Origin: Imbricaverruca yamaguchii
Taxonomy: Eukaryota > Arthropoda > Thecostraca > Neoverrucidae
Reading direction: 5' to 3'
DNA: 64,000 nt
Assembly (NCBI GenBank): GCA_034440575.1
Contig: JAOTOL010001339.1
Location: 322,501 to 386,500 of the forward strand
Shown: one piece after another, positions 22,516 to 33,349 of the stretch
Layout: the number at the start of each line of letters is the position of its first letter
Numbering within the stretch: the first letter of the stretch is position 1
Program-made: the position numbers and the translations under genes
Notes under the pieces: generated by a model
What the model saw: only the letters and a program-made list of their open reading frames with translations
What the model was told of the DNA's origin: nothing
Databases searched by the model: none

Positions 22516-22799
22516 GCGTCGGTGTGACTGCTGGCCCTGTCGGCCATCTGAGCCGCTCCAATTGTTGCCGCAACTGTCGCGCGCACAGTCGGCCCGGTAT
22601 CCGGTCAATGTCCCGCCACTCTCGCCACTGTCGGTGAAGGCTCGCCAGTCGGTTAGCCAAGACATTACGTCACGTCCGAGTTGCAAACTGTCTCTCCTGG
22701 TCAGCCGCCTCTCCTGCCTCACGTTTTCAGCTCCTCGTCAGCCCCCGCCCTCGGCTATGTTCACACAGCTAGTCTGAAGAGATCGCATCAGATCGGAGA

Positions 22800-23490
22800 C
22801 GCTAGAGATGCTTCATGGAGGGAATTGGTGCATTTGGGGCGGCTGTCGACAATGGTATACTGCATGCGGCGTATTTCCATATGCGACGTCGTGTGTAGTG
22901 AAAGCATGATATTTCATGGCCGGATGCTGGCTTTGTTATTTCAGACTTGTATAATGGAATACTTTTTTTCAAAAACCTTATGCCAATCCGGGATATCGAA
23001 AGGATGGGGCTTCCAAATGTAAATGAAGTTAATATTAACATTTATTAATCCATGGATCTCCAGCTTTGGTGCTTTGGATATATTTTGTGATGCCAGCAGC
23101 TTTGTGAGGATGTTCATTTTGTAATAAGCGATTTAGATTGAAGATAATTCCAGATGGTGGCGAAAAACGGTCGGACATGCACCTCCTAACGTCAGAAGTG
23201 TATCACAAAAAATGCCAGACTTCGGAAATGTGTTTATCAAACATCAAATATGGTATGCATTGGATATCCGGGTCGATATTAGGATCTGCTTGTACTTGGG
23301 ATGTTTAACAATTGATGAAACTGTCCATCCTTCATTGGAACAAAACACACAAGCATGAAACGAACACAGCTCACGGCTCAACAACCTCCAACCTTCTTGG
23401 CGCACTGCAACCTTAAGCTTTGAAACGCTACTGAACTTCTTAAGTTTGTGGAAAAGAAAAATCGACATGAGCCAGGCCAGATGAGTACGA
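22800..23490. other. Non-genic sequence, nothing recognised
   Basis: AT-rich, no repeat, no family-like frame. Confidence 0.3.
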
Positions 23491-23497
23491 TGGGTGT

Positions 23498-24340
23498 TTA
23501 ACCCGTCCCGTCTTGGGGGAGTCTTCAACCGCCACCCCTCAGGTTTTTCGCGGATAGCGGACGAATGGCGCGCGGCAGAGCGCCCAAGTTTGGCATACCT
23601 TTTCCCACATCAATTTTACATGTGAATTCAAAAATGTTAGGTCAGGTCATCTAGGGTCAACGAGTTGGTCAAGGTCAAGTGAGGTCACCTCCAAAAAAGT
23701 TCAACCAGTCGTCACGCTTTAACGGATACAGATATTTTAATGAAACTTTCAGCGTTTGCTTGTTTTTACGGATGCAGCAAAACGTACCAGTTCAATTTGT
23801 CTTTTTTTTCTTTTTGACTACATATAAGTTTTGCGTATTTGCCAAATTGCAGTTCATATAGAGGATTCTGGCTAAAGTAAGCATTTTTTATTAGGGCAAG
23901 TTGACTTCCATCAACGTTTCTCGGTCTGCTCTACTCGTTGGAAACAGAAAATTAAAGAAAACTTGAAAACTAAAAAGTTTAAAATTTTAAAAATAAAATT
24001 ATTTTGGGGGGCCAAAAAATATAGCCCTGGTCGATTTCGCTGTCCTTTTCTCATTCTAGATACGTTTTGTTTTTTTCATATATCCCCCAAAATGAACTCC
24101 CCAGAGTCAAAAACATAATGTAAGCCGTGAAAAGTGAAAATCTAGCCCCCTGGTGACGTCACTTTTGAGGGGAAATTGTTTTGAAGGGCGGACCCGGACC
24201 CTACTCGTCGAGCACTTTCCGATGACACCTCTTTCGTTCTTGTGCGATGCTTAGTTTGGATTTTAGATGGGGTCTTCAACCGCCCCTCCCCCCTCCCGAG
24301 ACGGGGTGTGAAGATTTGACAGGAAAGACGGCGCGGGTTA
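23498..24340. mobile_element. Possible DNA-transposon relic with short inverted ends (weak)
   Basis: 'tttaacccgtcccgtctt' near 23498 and the reverse complement of 24323-24340 (attaacccgcgccgtctt) agree at about 15 of 18 positions. The phrase 'gtcttcaaccgcc' occurs inside both ends. The interior is AT-rich and non-coding. The spacing, about 840 bases, suits a non-autonomous element; no target duplication could be confirmed. Confidence 0.3.
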
Positions 24341-24399
24341 ATGGTTCCCAGTCCACGACCATACAGAAACAACTTCGTATTCATGGAGGCGTGGGGCCT

Positions 24400-25270
24400 G
24401 TCGTTGTCATGGTTGGAGCCTGAACCGGTGGCCTCGCTTGATTGACCGCTTCTTGCTGATGTTCCTCAGCATCTTTCTCATCGACTGAGTGTATCTTGCT
24501 GAGTTGATGGTGTTGCCTCTTGGTAGAAAATCAATGCACACGATGCCCCTGCGTCGAAAAGCGCCGTGCACATGGTTTTCCCGCTTGCGCGCTCCATTTT
24601 CGTCAGGCTCGGGGTGTCCGTTTCCGCTGCTTTCTCCCTGCTCTTACTGGAGGGTCTTGCAAGTTTATCAGCGTCACGTCAGTAATTACTGAGTCTAAAC
24701 ATGCCCCTCGAAATCGTACCGGCTGAGCAGCTCTTGCATAACTCCTGTCTTCCAAAGCCAATTCATCGACCTGGCGCTCTTCGCGGAGCTCGTGCGCGCT
24801 CCGGAGAGTCCCTGGGTGGGGACTGTTCAAGGTGCTGGTTTACCCAGTGTTGAAGTAGCGAAACCAACGGCGGATTGTCGGTAGGGATACAGCATCATCA
24901 GCGCAGACTCTGGCTAGGAACCTACGCACCTAAATAGGGATTTCGCCGGCGAGAAATTGTGCGCGAATGACCTCGCCCTGAAATAAAAATTATAGTTTTC
25001 GGTGACGACCGCCGCTCCGTCCGTGACAGAAAGGCGATAGATAAACGTCCTAGTGTAAACCGAGGGTATCCAGTGGAATCATTTTGATTCCAAATCGAAT
25101 GTGTTTTCAATTGCTGTGCAATTTGTATGCGTGACGTCCTTACGACGTTACTTACATAAGCACTTCAATCACACGCGTCATATATGTAGCTAAGAGGCAC
25201 CCCAGCAGCTGATTGCTATTGCCCAAGGCTGACCATAGATATCTTTGAAAAAACTGTCCAAATTCAGTTA
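24400..25270. other. Non-genic sequence, nothing recognised
   Basis: No array and no splice-bounded frame. Confidence 0.3.
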
Positions 25271-25474
25271 TCAGATGAACAATGCGACGTGTGGGTAATA
25301 GCAACCGTTATGTGTTTGGTGGACAGGATCCGCCCATATGCTCGTTTTCCGGGTAGAGACAAAAATATCGTCATGATTGTTTCGGATATATGCCAAGCAG
25401 GGGGTGTGTGGACGCACAAGGGCCTCTGTCGTCCTCGTGTGGTTCCATCGGCTGCGGATGGTCAGCGACGACCG

Positions 25475-25712
25475 GCGACCGACGGGATCAGTTGCGTTTG
25501 TATCGCGGGAAAGTACGCCAAACAGGTGACACCGGCCCAACGAGTCGAACGCTTGGTCGCCGGCGTCCTCCGCGTCTGTGTCCAGCACAGCCCAAAGCGC
25601 ACAATGGCTGGTGCCCCATTCACTGTCGCTTTCGACGCATTGTTCCGGCTCGCTACATTGCGACGTAGAAAGACGTGGCCGAGATCGGCGGGGCTGGTTC
25701 GGTCAAGGATGC
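25475..25712 (-). CDS. Possible Cys-containing coding exon, minus strand
   Basis: A minus-strand frame without an initiator Met runs about 75 codons: CSEPEQCVESDSEWGTSHC, then ALWAVLDTDAEDAGDQAFDS and LGRCHLFG. Third positions are about two-thirds G/C and the composition is acidic. A candidate acceptor 'gaccgaaccag' sits just before it, and the 29-bp array begins immediately on the other side of that acceptor. The closing AFDSLGRCHLFG faintly resembles the end of a PAN/Apple domain, which some arthropod ZP proteins carry N-terminally. Other frames are open too, and no donor is compelling. Confidence 0.3.
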
Positions 25713-25714
25713 AC

Positions 25715-26378
25715 CGATCACTGACGCAGCTGGCGACAGGCACCGGTCATTGACGCAGCTGGCGACGGGCACCGGTCACTGACGCAGCTGGCGACGGGCA
25801 CCGGTCATTGACGCAGCTGGCGACGGGCACCGGTCATTGACGCAGCTGGCGACGGGCACCGGTCACTGACGCAGCTGGCGACGGGCACCGATCACTGACG
25901 CAGCTGGCGACGGGCACCGATCACTGACGCAGCTGGCGACAGGCACCGGTCACTGACGCAGCTGGCGACGGGCACCGATCACTGACGCAGCTGGCGACAG
26001 GCACCGATCACTGACGCAGCTGGCGACGGCACCGATCACTGACGCAGCTGGCGACGGCACCGGTCATTAGGTCCACCCCACAGCTGGCGACGGGCACCGA
26101 TCACTGACGCAGCTGGCGACGGGCACCGGTCATTGACGCAGCTGGCGACGGGCACCGATCACTGACGCAGCTAGCGACAGGCACCGATCACTGACGCAGC
26201 TGGCGACAGGCACCGATCACTGACGCAGCTGGCGACGGGCACCGATCACTGACGCAGCTGGCGACGGGCACCGATCACTGACGCAGCTGGCGACGGGCAC
26301 CGGTCACTGACGCAGCTGGCGACGGGCACCGGTCACTGACGCAGCTGGCGACGGGCACCGGTCATTAACGCAGCTGGT
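25715..26378. repeat. Minisatellite, 29-bp unit, about 22 copies
   Basis: 'gacgcagctggcgacgggca' recurs every 29 bases (for example 25752, 25781). Variants have 'gacaggca' or a deleted G, and one divergent unit lies near 26070 ('taggtccaccccacagct'). Confidence 0.97.
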
Positions 26379-26379
26379 G

Positions 26380-28300
26380 ACTGGCAGCTGGCAAGGTGTG
26401 TCGCTGCGGGGAGCAGGCTGCCGCTGCGCACCTGGCAAATCCGGTGTTCTGTTCGCAGACGTGGAGAGGGAGTATTTCCCGCTCAACGCACGGTGGCGCC
26501 TCTATTCTCTCGACCTCTCTCGTGCGGAGTGTGGAGCGCAAACATACGACGTTTCAATCGGGGTCCCTGTGGCCTGAACACTGCCTGCCAGAAATAATTA
26601 AAGACCCGAGATCCCCCATTGGAACCCATCTGTCCCCTGACGGGTAAGCAGCACCTAGCCCATCAGTGCGGTGTAAAAGCAGCCGGCCAAGCGACACGAG
26701 AGCTGAGAGATTAATGATTCCGGAATGATCGCCTTCGACCGCCGCACCATCTATTCCTCGTCCCACCCGGGTCGGCGGTTCCCCGTCGGGGGCCGGAGTT
26801 ATGGGTCAACAACATTGTTACCGGCGCCGCGACAGAAGGGTGCCCTTTCACTCTCGGCCGGTCGGCCAGCATGGGTGTTAATAGGGTGCCATAAACACTG
26901 GGCGGCGTAGCCGAGGCGAACGGTAATGCCTCCTGTTGCTGTCATATCCAGGTTACCGGTATTCAGAATGGGGCGGGGTCCGCTGAATGCATGGCATGTA
27001 ATGTCGTCTCGAAACGTTCGGTCCGCTTTTCACGGAGATCCGATCAGCAGGCTCTAAACGCCTGTATGTCTTATAATGATATGCTTAATAGCATCAACCA
27101 CATTTATCATAATCGCATTGCAGGAAGTAAACAGGCTCATGGAAACTGGAGCGTCACAGGAAAACAACGTCTTCCTACAGCTACAGGCACCCATTGCAGT
27201 ACGGCCACAAGTACTAAGTCAACTGTGCTGCGCTCACTGGGGGGTCTCCCACTGGCATGCTGGTGGGCCTCTATGAGGCATTCACCAATGTTAGGAAATC
27301 GGGGGTGGGCAAGGGTAGCATTTTGTGCACATGCAAAATGGTTAGAAGTGCTCAAGCAATCAAACCTTCCCTAAACACCAACCACCACGATGCAGTTCCG
27401 CCGAGAGGCTTCGGAATTTCCTGAATGTTTCCATCACTTTCGATTTCACTCCCCAAAAGCGTGTTATGGTCATCTTACGGCGCATCATGTTTTTTAAACG
27501 TTTTTGATGCATTACTGGTTCGAGTTAGTTTTAAAATAAGCAATGTAGGTAATCAATATCATGCATTACTGTTCGTGATGGTACATTTATTGCTAATGCG
27601 CCATTAACCCTTCGTAATGCTCGATCACTACCTATCTAAAACCGAAAATATGCGGACACCACCTGTGTGTAGAACATCTTCCTGCTTTTTACATCTGCTT
27701 AGCTGATCCGGACGAAATCTAATGGCAATTCAGCCGCTTTGATGAGCGCACACACAGTTTCTCGTCTACAGCATGGTCAGTCCGGTCAAATTCGGTCAGT
27801 TGATGAGAACGCAAAGTTTTAGAGGTGGTGGTGTGCGACGGGGTCGCAGCTTCCGTCGCCGTCGATCCCGCCCATCGTAAGACCGCTCTTCAACCAGTCA
27901 CTGACGGGTCGTCAAGGCCAAACTCTTCAGCAGGTCATGCGCTTGGGACTAGTCAAGCGGTCCACCTCGTACTCTTGTGAATGGCCGAAAGTGTGAACCC
28001 AAACTAACTTCTTCACGTCACTGGGAGAAAGCAGAAGGCTGAGTGATGTTTGCCCTATCCCCCGTCTCTTCCAAGGCCGAGTGTGGAAGGTGAACCGGGG
28101 GAATACTTCCGATCCGGATTACCGGGATAGGATAACAACGTAAAACCCCACTGCTTAGCACTCCTCGCTATGTCACCAAACATGAAAGGTCCATGTCACA
28201 TTGAACGACGAAGATGCATGGATATGTTGCGAATGTGTGAACGGAAAATATTAGCTGAACCTATGTTCATGAATTATTTTCACAGCAGCCATCAGTCCAC
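26380..28300. other. Non-genic sequence, nothing recognised
   Basis: A GC-rich patch (26400-26920) has short open frames but no family. From 27000 the composition is AT-richer. No array until 28305. Confidence 0.3.
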
Positions 28301-28304
28301 ACAG

Positions 28305-28785
28305 ACATACACCGTGCCTCTTACAACAGCGATCAGCCGAAGCGGACATACACCGTGCCTCTCGCACGACAACCAACAGTCGAAGCGGACATACACCGTG
28401 CCTCCCGCACGACGACCAACAGTCGAAGCAGACATACACCGTGCCTCTCGCACGACAACCAACAGTCGAAGCGGACATACACCGTGCCTCTCGCGCGACG
28501 ACCAACAGTCAAAGCGGACATACACCGTGCCTCTCGCACGACAACCAACAGTCGAAGCAGACATACACCGTGCCTCCTCGCACGACAACCAACAGTCGAA
28601 GCGGACATACACCGTGCCTCTCGCACGACAACCAACAGTCGAAGCGGACATACACCGTGCCTCCCGCACGACGACCAACAGTCGAAGCGGACATACACCG
28701 TGCCTTCCGCACGACGACCAACAGTCAAAGCGGACATACACCGTGCCTCTCGCACGACAACCAACAGTCGAAGCAGACATACTCG
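28305..28785. repeat. Minisatellite, 43-bp unit, about 11 copies
   Basis: 'cggacatacaccgtgcctct' recurs every 43 bases (28343, 28386 and on), with 'acgacaaccaacagtcgaag' or 'acgacgaccaacagtc' between. It is stop-free on both strands, giving long but repetitive frames. Confidence 0.97.
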
Positions 28786-28799
28786 GGGCTATGCATCGC

Positions 28800-29880
28800 T
28801 GATGTATGATGCATGCAATCCACCATAAAGTGCGCCCCAGCAATGTCGCATACTACCTGCTATGCACCTTACGATATCATAACAAAAACGTTTATCAGAG
28901 AGGTGCAACATGGCATGAAGTTTGGGGTCCACAACGGTCCTGCAGGGTAACAACTAATACTACAATAATGTCATGATGCGAAATATTATTCACAGTCAAA
29001 TCATTATGGAAGCTTTTGGGTCATGTTTTAGTTGTCGCATTATGGCAGAAATTTTACTACCTACTTTCAATGGAAAAATAATCAATGTCGGCATCAAGTG
29101 ACATTGCAGGAGCGAGTACCCGTTATTGAATTTCATAGCCGATCTGCACTTACAAATAGGAAGCAATATTTTGTCTGTAGAAAATGCAAGTCATTTGATG
29201 TATCTGCTCCGTCAGCAGATTTCGCTGCCGCAGCCCGCAGGGGCCAGGCCCTCTAATAAGTGCATTGTTCTAATATATTACTCATATTATGACATACAAA
29301 ATAACTACACTAATCCTACACTGTCCATAGTAACGCCCATGATACCAACGTGCGCCGACAATCCCCTCATCCTTCTGATTTATCTTTGGCAGATGTCCTT
29401 GAAAGCAGCAATGATGTTCCTGGTTCCACATATTACTGGAAGACTGCCTTCGGGATGCTGGAATAATGTAGCAATCGGCCAACCAGTAGTTCAGGAGACG
29501 GGTGAGCTCAAACATCTTCCATAATACCGCCGAGGAAGGCCAGGTCATTCAAATGTTCAGCTTCAGAAATGAACAGTTGTTGGTACATTGCAACTATTAA
29601 TATCAAGCAATTGTGTTGAGAAGAAACGTGGCATATTTCGTACTTCACTTGTGCATACATGAGGCAGTGTAGCACGATGTTGTTACCTGCTCAGCACCAA
29701 CACTCAGAGGGTATGGCCAAGCTGAATGGCCTGTTATTACTTGAAGCGAGTGTCGGGTTGTGAGTTTGCTTACTTAAGAGTGTCTTCCTCCAACCGATTA
29801 AAAGAACAACATTGTTTTGTCTACTTAGCTAATTCCGTACAAATGCTCGGAAACGACTTCGATCGCTACTCGGGAAGCCG
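28800..29880. other. Non-genic sequence, nothing recognised
   Basis: A frame at 29126-29524 is open for 132 codons but has no recognised domain. A retroelement fragment is possible but unsupported. Confidence 0.3.
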
Positions 29881-30009
29881 GACACCCCGGCTTTGCTCAC
29901 CTGTGCATTCCCTGTCGTTTCCTCTCCGTCCAGGTCACTCCCACTCGTGTCTGCACTCAACAGAAGGGCGCCACGTCACACCAGTCCTCCAGGAGTCCCG
30001 CCACCCACA

Positions 30010-30690
30010 GCACGTGTGCTGGCGCCGGCCGCGCGTCTCCGCCCTCGTGTGCTGGCGCCGGCCGCGCGTCTCCGCCCTCGTGTGCTGGCGCCGGCCGCGC
30101 GTCTCCGCCCTCGTGTGCTGGCGCCGGCCGCGCGTCTCCGCCCTCGTGTGCTGGCGCCGGCCGCGCGTCTCCGCCCTCGTGTGCTGGCGCCGGCCGCGCG
30201 TCTCCGCCCTCGTGTGCTGGCGCCGGCCGCGCGTCTCCGCCCTCGTGTGCTGGCGCCGGCCGCGCGTCTCCGCTCTTGTGTGCTGGCGCCGGCCGCACGT
30301 CTCTACCCTCGTGCCCTGGTGTCGGCCGCTCGTCTCCGCCCTCGTGTGCTGGCGCCGGCCGCGCGTCTCCGCCCTCGTGTGCTGGCGCCGGCCGCGCGTC
30401 TCCGCCCTTGTGTGCTGGCGCCGGCCGCGCGTCTCCGCCCTCGTGTGCTGGCGCCGGCCGCGCGTCTCCGCCCTCGTGTGCTGGCGCCGGCCGCGCGTCT
30501 CCGCCCTCGTGTGCTGGCGCCGGCCGCGCGTCTCCGCCCTCGTGTGCTGGCGCCGGCCGCGCGTCTCCGCTCTTGTGTGCTGGCGCCGGCCGCGCGTCTC
30601 CGCCCTCGTGTGCTGGCGCCGGCCGCGCGTCTCCGCCCTCGTGTGCTGGCGCCGGCCGCGCGTCTCTACCCTCGTGCCCTGGTGTCGGCC
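30010..30690. repeat. Minisatellite, 33-bp unit, about 20 copies
   Basis: The unit 'gtgtgctggcgccggccgcg' plus 13 bases recurs every 33 bases with very few changes; two diverged units (near 30300 and 30670) carry 'ccctggtgtcggccgc'. It is open in several frames on both strands (11-residue periodicity). Its 33-base period matches the arrays at 9520 and 30880, but the sequences are unrelated. Confidence 0.97.
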
Positions 30691-30789
30691 GCGTGTCGAC
30701 TGAGCGGCTGGCGGCGGTGCACCTGGCACCCGCGGCACCACCGTCGTCCGGCGCCCACTGGGTCACCGGAACCGCCGCCTCACACCACC

Positions 30790-31070
30790 TGTCGGCGGCG
30801 TGCGCTACACACCTGGGGAAACGGCCGGCGGCGTGCGCCACCCCACCTGGGGAAACGGCCGGCGGCGGGGCACAGTACCCATCTGGGGAGGCTGCCGGCG
30901 GTGCACGGTACCCCTCTGGGAAGACTGTCGATGGGGCACGGTACCACTCTGGGAATACTGTCGATGGGGCACGGTACCCCTCTGGGAAGACTGTCGATGG
31001 GGCACGGTACCACTCTGGGAAGACTGTCGATGGGGCACGGTACCACTCTGGAGAGACTGCCGGCGGTGGA
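30790..31070. repeat. Minisatellite, 33-bp unit, about 8 copies
   Basis: 'actgtcgatggggcacggta' recurs every 33 bases between about 30910 and 31060. Related but diverged units ('acctggggaaacggccggcg') precede it from 30810. Frames crossing both this and the preceding array are artefacts. Confidence 0.93.
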
Positions 31071-31089
31071 TCGACCCCCCAAAAACGGT

Positions 31090-32530
31090 GGTCTAGAGTC
31101 GCCTCTGATAAATCCATTTTTTGTAGGATTGACATAGCATGCATATGTCAATTCTAGAAAATGTTGTACCATTTGATGATGCGACAAACAGTTTGGGAGC
31201 GGGAAGCAAATGAAACTACTAGAAGAGCAGAAGCTGACTCCTTTTCGCACGGAATATGGTTGAATCATTAAAATATGTATGCCATACACGGAACGATTTC
31301 GTGGCAGTATCCTTCGTATACCAGTATGAAAATCACTTCGGTCAGAGGTCAGGGTCATGACATGGGGGTACAATAAATATTTCCCGCAGTGTGAACCATT
31401 GGATTGGCCGTGTTGAAGTGAGGTTGATGTTTATCACCATGTGGAACAATTAATATGCAGATGCCTTTCAAGAGATAGACATTCATCACTTGGCTCAAAG
31501 GTAATTGTCATTTCGAAGTCAATGGAGAAGTATTTATATTTCAGGGTTCAGTGGGCGGATTGTAGTTGCATGAACTTCTTGGCTATCAACAATTAAAAGA
31601 AATATATATTTTGTTCAAAGCGTTGAATTCAGGCCAGCTGGCAGGTAATGTCGGGTCACGTCGGGTAAGGTCATTTGAAATGCTGACACCATTTGCCTCA
31701 TCTATTGGGGGAGAGGGTTTGGTAGTGCATTGGAGATCCGCACGCAATATTACCCAGAGAGATAGTTCATATCGTGAAATGAACACTGCATGTTATCCGA
31801 AATCATCTCGGGTCATTGATCTGGGTCAATAAGGTTGTGTGGCCTAGCACAAGGTATTCATTTATCCATGAACCACTCTCCTCTGAGCATCATTTCTGTA
31901 CAAAACAAAGTAACCTCAAGAGCATTATGTTCATACCTGTTCTTATAGCAAGCAGCATGTTTTGGGTCATCAGACCATTATCTGACCTAACAGTGAGCCG
32001 ACATTTCTTGCACCGGTACACCTTGATGTGCTTTACAACATATATTCCGGTTCTTAAACAGCTTCATTGGAGGTTGAAACTAGGGCGAAGCCTATATTCT
32101 AAGCTCTATGTGCGACCTGACATAACCTGAAATAACCTAAACTATTTTTGTATTTTGGCCCGAAACGTTCAAATTTCAAGGAGAGAGATTCGGTTCCGAC
32201 ATCTTTGTAATGCCACTATTTTCGTCTCAATCACTTCTTTTCAGCAAGTGGAGTCAGCTGAATCCAAGAAGATGCACGGAAAGTGTCAAGTCCCTATCTC
32301 ATTTACATTTTGGATATTGCACAAATTCTTCAGTGGTCGATAATTTCCTCTGCCGGAGTGATTCCGAATTACCTGGGGAGAGGTCTTGAGGTTCGTTAGG
32401 ACGAAGTCGCAGAGGCCAGAGGCCGACTAGCCGGTATGACAGGGGGAGATCCGTGCGACGTGCGGGTAGTTTCAACGACCAATGCTGTCCTAGTGATGGC
32501 GATTATCACAATGCTTGCAAATGAACTAGA
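31090..32530. other. AT-rich non-genic sequence, nothing recognised
   Basis: No arrays. Short 'aacctga/aataaccta' words occur near 32115. Frames are short and non-family-like. Confidence 0.3.
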
Positions 32531-32554
32531 CACGTAGATGAACTGGCGGCTGCT

Positions 32555-32745
32555 TTACGCCGGCGGATCGTCTGGCGCGCCCGTGCCCGCCTCAGCAGCC
32601 CGCCAGTCTCCGAGCTCAATCGAAGTGGAGCTCTGCGACGACAGCGTCACCGCAGACGAGTCCGAAAGCTCGCCACCATCCGCCACATCCGCCACATCCG
32701 ACACATCCGGCAGAGCTGGCCAGGATCCGGCACACTCCACCTGCC
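32555..32745 (-). CDS. Possible terminal coding exon, unrecognised (weak)
   Basis: A minus-strand frame reads 'VADVADGGELSDSSAVTLSS' then QSSTSIELGDWRAAEAGTGAPDD and a stop, with G/C-ending codons. A candidate acceptor 'ggcaggcag' precedes it at about 32743. The opposite strand is also open with Ser/Asp-rich translation, so strand and reality are uncertain. Confidence 0.25.
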
Positions 32746-33073
32746 TGCCCAGGCGCTATGCCAGGCGTCACGCTGGAGACCGCACCGGACGCCACACCTG
32801 GCGCCCCGGCGCTCTCCGCTGAATCGCAGGCCATCGCCGCGCCATGCAGGACACCAGTCGTCACGCGAAGAGCCTCAGAGCTGGGGCACATCACACCATG
32901 CTAGCGCCTCCTCTGAGGGATTTTCCCCACGTGGGATTTCTTGCGCATGCCGAATCGGCCCAATACGGCGTTGTACACAGTAGCAGGCGCGGTCGTAATG
33001 CGGTCGTAGATTGTGCCCTGCAAGAGCGTTATTTTGTGTGTCGCATTGATTAGCCATGAGCCACGTGGCGAAT

Positions 33074-33270
33074 AGTGGCACGGCCAGGATTTTCCTAAGA
33101 GGGACGGGGCAATCTAAAGAATTTGCTGAAGCAGGGAAAGCTTCCGGGGAGCGAATGGCGCGAAAATGTATGTTTTTGAGTAGTAACTATATCAAAATAT
33201 ATGATTTGATGGAATGTGTTTTGGGTGTTAGGAGGGTGGCGGGCCCTGGTCCACCCTAGGCTATGCCTCT
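33074..33270. mobile_element. Putative MITE, about 200 bp
   Basis: The left end 'agtggcacggccaggatttt' and the reverse complement of the right end (agaggcatagcctagggtgg) share about 13 of 16 bases, an imperfect terminal inverted repeat. The ends resemble the common 'ggggcacggccaggatttt' type found in many animal non-autonomous DNA transposons. The interior is non-coding. Confidence 0.5.
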
Positions 33271-33349
33271 GATGGGAAGCGTCCAAGAAGCTTTGATGCA
33301 CCTCATCTCTTTGGATAAATATGCTCCCAGATTTTTTACTGAACCGATG

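Noticed and set aside
22048..22777. Val/Gly- and Thr/Asn/Pro-rich frames on both strands
   Set aside because: Hexamer GTTGGT repeat; no coding flanks.
25715..26378. CRISPR array
   Set aside because: Units are contiguous near-identical repeats with no unique spacers, in a eukaryotic genome with introns. The same applies to all other arrays here.
28170..28809. Frames of 122-210 codons on both strands
   Set aside because: 43-bp array artefact.
29893..31157. Open frames of 268-414 codons on both strands
   Set aside because: Produced by stop-free 33-bp arrays. Several frames are open at once and the flanks show no coding signal.
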